NCBI GenBank assembly: GCA_013398175.1 | Contig: VZRZ01003056.1 | Coordinates: 118,588 to 182,587, forward strand | DNA: 64,000 bases | From: Climacteris rufus | Taxonomy: Eukaryota > Chordata > Aves > Passeriformes > Climacteridae | Reading direction: 5' to 3' | Shown: piece after piece, positions 62,001 to 64,000 of the stretch | Numbering within the stretch: position 1 is the first letter of the stretch | Layout of the letters: each line of letters opens with the position of its first letter | Program-made: the position numbers and the translations under genes | Notes under the pieces: model-generated | Told to the model about the DNA's origin: nothing | Database searches by the model: none | The model's input: the letters and a program-made list of their open reading frames with translations, nothing else

Positions 62001-63028
62001 CCGTGTCTGACAAATGCAGTGTTGATGTGAGACTTTGGGGTTGCTTAAGGAAGTTCACTGCCAAAAGGAGATTGTATAAATGTTGCATTTAGGGCTATTG
62101 CCCAGCAGTGACCCTTAGCACAGTTCTGTGCTTCCGAGTAGTTCATTGCCAATAAGGTCAGGGAGGAAAATTGAAAGGAGAATTCTTGTTCTGTTGGGAA
62201 TTCCTTCTGAAAGTTACAGAATCCATTGCTAGGCTTACTGTAAAATGACAAAAAGGTACATGGAAATGGACTGGGGTTGTAACTGCCTCCATTCTTGATA
62301 GTTCCTGAAAGGAGACCCACAGAGTCTGCTACTCACAGGGGACAAAACCTTGACATCTGCTTGCAGTTATGGAAATAGTTTTGTTTATTCCCACTCTCAA
62401 GGGATTTGTAAGAGTATTTGTTAAGGCTCTTAATTTAGGAAGATACCACAGAATCAGAAGTGCTGAGCAGCAGTGCTGTTTTGCATCCTTTATTCATGGA
62501 AATAAACTGCTCTAAGGCATGATGATGTGTCTCTGTTCTGTGGTTTGGGAAGTTAAACATTAAAAGTACTTGGGAAAACATGCTGCAGTGAAACTGGATT
62601 AGATTGCTCAAGTTTATCAGGTTTTTTGAGAATTCATTTATGCCAACATAACAATACAAGGGGAAAGGAGCAGCACTGTTGATGCAAACAGAAATAAATC
62701 AACAGTGAATAAACACTCACGTTTTGGACACATTAAGGGCTTGTCCAGATTTAAGGGCTTCCAAATTGCACTAGAAGAAAAGAGGTGATTTTCCCCCTCT
62801 CTTCCCCCCCAGATGATTGTCAAAAGGATTGTTATTGATGGATTGCATTTACTTGCTTTGTACATATTCAAATAATTTAACAGTAGTTTTTGTGCTTCGC
62901 AGTTTGGGGTTATTTTTCTCACTATGGGTAAAATCTTTCATGTAAAGCAGATTTTGAAGCCTGTGCCTTACTTTTCCAGATTTATTCACTGTACTGATGA
63001 TTCCCCTGATCCTTCCTTGAACTATGAG
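50001..63028 (+). CDS. CDC123: CDC123, eIF2 assembly chaperone, exons 1-7 (3' partial)
   Basis: Cytoplasmic ATP-grasp-fold protein that binds eIF2-gamma and promotes assembly of the eIF2 heterotrimer, needed for translation initiation. Coding exons: 50001-50074, 51961-52032, 53341-53395, 54182-54214, 56606-56701, 57389-57495, 62980-63028. All are GT-AG with matching phases, 486 nt or 162 codons, against 336 residues in human (from memory), so about half the protein is here. The start is ATGAAGAAGGAG with A at -3, giving MKKEQVAHCQFSVWYPLF. Further landmarks are VKEYLLDDGTLVVSG, the acidic stretch SDDAEEIQWSDDENT (exons 3-4), APEFPEFTAKVQEA, GGSVFPKLNWSAPRDAYWIA and LFKSSDFITRDLTQPFIHC. Much of the ATP-grasp core and the C terminus are in exons past the window. 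Confidence 0.96.
50215..51020 (+). mobile_element. CR1 LINE in sense orientation, split by a younger CR1
   Basis: Left part (about 50215/50270-50338): 'gaggatgattaagggactgg', 'aaagctgagggaaccggg' and 'ccgttcagcctc'. Right part (~50650-51020): 'gcgaggggacctcattaatg', 'cagataaatatctgaagagg', 'aagttccacctgaacatgcg' and 'tggagcaggggggttgcacc'. The two parts are consecutive segments of one CR1 element, with the antisense CR1 at 50339-50650 between them. The left boundary is uncertain. Confidence 0.8.
50339..50650 (-). mobile_element. CR1 LINE fragment, antisense, nested in another CR1
   Basis: Begins with 'agtcacagaatggtttgagt' and 'cggaagggaccttaaagatc', the reverse complement of a CR1 3' end, and runs through 'cagttccaaccccgcc', 'ggcagggacac' and 'cagtgcctcaccgcc' to 'cccttcaggtactgtgagga'. 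It interrupts the sense CR1, so it is the later insertion. Confidence 0.88.
51021..51960 (+). other. CDC123 intron 1 after the CR1 elements
   Basis: Ordinary intronic sequence from the end of the CR1 to the TTTTTTCCAG acceptor of exon 2. Nothing further is recognised. Confidence 0.65.
52033..56605 (+). other. CDC123 introns 2-4 region
   Basis: AT-rich introns surrounding the small exons 3 (55 nt) and 4 (33 nt). I see no repeat or RNA gene that I can name. Short chance ORFs occur, for example near 54.5 kb, without family resemblance. Confidence 0.6.
57496..62979 (+). other. CDC123 intron 6, ~5.5 kb
   Basis: The longest intron in the window. It has a short AT run at 61823-61837 and T/A tracts (for example near 59203 and 60471). 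No exon, RNA gene or young CR1 is seen. Confidence 0.65.
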
Positions 63029-64000
63029 GTAGGACTCTTTGCATAATTTCTAAGTAATTTAAAAGAACTGTTCCCAGGCTGGATGACATTTGTGCTCGGT
63101 TTTGTGTCCATAAAATGCGTTATGTTTGTTTTACTCATTTTGCTTGGGGTATGAGGGGAAGTCTGGTTCAGCACTGCAGGTCATAAGAAGTTCATTTAAT
63201 TGCAGTTCAGGTGAGCTGAAGTGCAGACTTGAGAAGCTTCCTCTCGTGTCTGTCAGGTTTTGACAGGAAGGACAAGTTCAGTAGCAGAAAGTTGTATATT
63301 CTTGATGCTGAGCTGCTTGTGAACATCCCACTGAGGTTACAAAGGGTGAGGCTTGCTGTGGTGGCTGGGGACATCCTGAACTGAAGTGGGCTGTCACATC
63401 TTGTTTCCTATGCTTGCTGCCAGATTCAAATGTTCAGCTAGAGATGCTTTAAACTGTTAAGTGTGGAGCTATTGCTTTTATGGTACCATCTAGTCATCTC
63501 TCTAATAATAGTTTTTATGTAAATACAACATTTGTCATCATCCCGTGGGCTTAAAGGGCTTTTGAAAAGTGAATGAACCTTGTTTTATTTTAAATCACTA
63601 TCAAGTGTTCTTTAAAGACACAGGACATCCAGAAGCTGGAACAAAGAGTTTCATGTTTATACTGTAGCTAAATGTCAGCTTTGGTTACTGAAGTTTTTCT
63701 GCTGCAGTTGATAGGTTTTGGGAGTTTCCAGCATCCAGTAACTGGGGCCTTCAAAAGCATGGATCCTTCTGAATACTTCAGCTTAGGAAATGCAGAAACT
63801 TGAGCAAGTGCCAGAGAGATGCTTTAATTACCAGGCAGTCTGTCCTATTGACTATCATAGTTTGCTTTCTATTTCTATCCCGTGTCCTTATTTTAACTGG
63901 TTTGCGCCTTCAAAGGCGTCACAGAATTCTGCTTGGGTGTGCACCAGAATAGAGGTTGATTTGGATAAATTTAATTCTGCTCATCAGCTCCTTTGACTAG
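63029..64000 (+). other. CDC123 intron 7, cut by the window end
   Basis: Follows the GAG|GTAGGA donor of exon 7. No further CDC123 exon (next expected residues ELVLRKW or similar) is seen before position 64000. Confidence 0.7.

Overview
This is vertebrate nuclear DNA, most likely avian. Genes are split into short exons by introns with canonical GT-AG ends, and promoters lie in GC-rich islands. The dispersed repeats have the form of CR1 LINEs: 5'-truncated, with tails of the ATGATTC(C/T) type, which are typical of birds. There is no operon structure, CRISPR array, phage or insertion sequence. I recognised the genes by translating exons and comparing them from memory with the human proteins. 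No database search was run.

Layout. (1) 1688-17666, plus strand: DHTKD1 exons 2-17. Exon 1 lies before the window. (2) about 17.7-21.2 kb: intergenic DNA with two CR1 pieces, leading into a GC-rich stretch interrupted by a 220-N assembly gap (21160-21379). (3) 22811-35704, plus strand: SEC61A2 exons 2-12. Exon 1, which needs only 7 coding bases, is most likely inside the gap. (4) 38199-45134, minus strand: NUDT5, nine coding exons, one of them a 9-nt microexon. (5) about 49.75-50.0 kb: a GC-rich island from which NUDT5 and CDC123 diverge. (6) 50001-63028 and onward, plus strand: CDC123 exons 1-7, with the rest of the gene past the window end. The order and orientation DHTKD1>, SEC61A2>, <NUDT5, CDC123> match human 10p14, so this is an old conserved block.

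The four genes do unrelated housekeeping jobs: mitochondrial 2-oxoadipate oxidation, ER protein translocation, ADP-ribose/nucleotide clean-up and eIF2 assembly. All reading frames are intact across the splice junctions. The exon sums fit the expected proteins: 867 residues for DHTKD1 exons 2-17, 476 for SEC61A2 with 7 nt from exon 1, and 220 for NUDT5.

I see no undescribed biological system here. The points most worth a second look are small: the NUDT5 microexon, a weak NUDT5 splice donor followed by an open intron, DHTKD1 exons that begin with a donor-like sequence, a nested pair of CR1 elements in CDC123 intron 1, a possible CDC123 upstream ORF, a perfect 19-bp hairpin and an in-frame 69-bp minisatellite.
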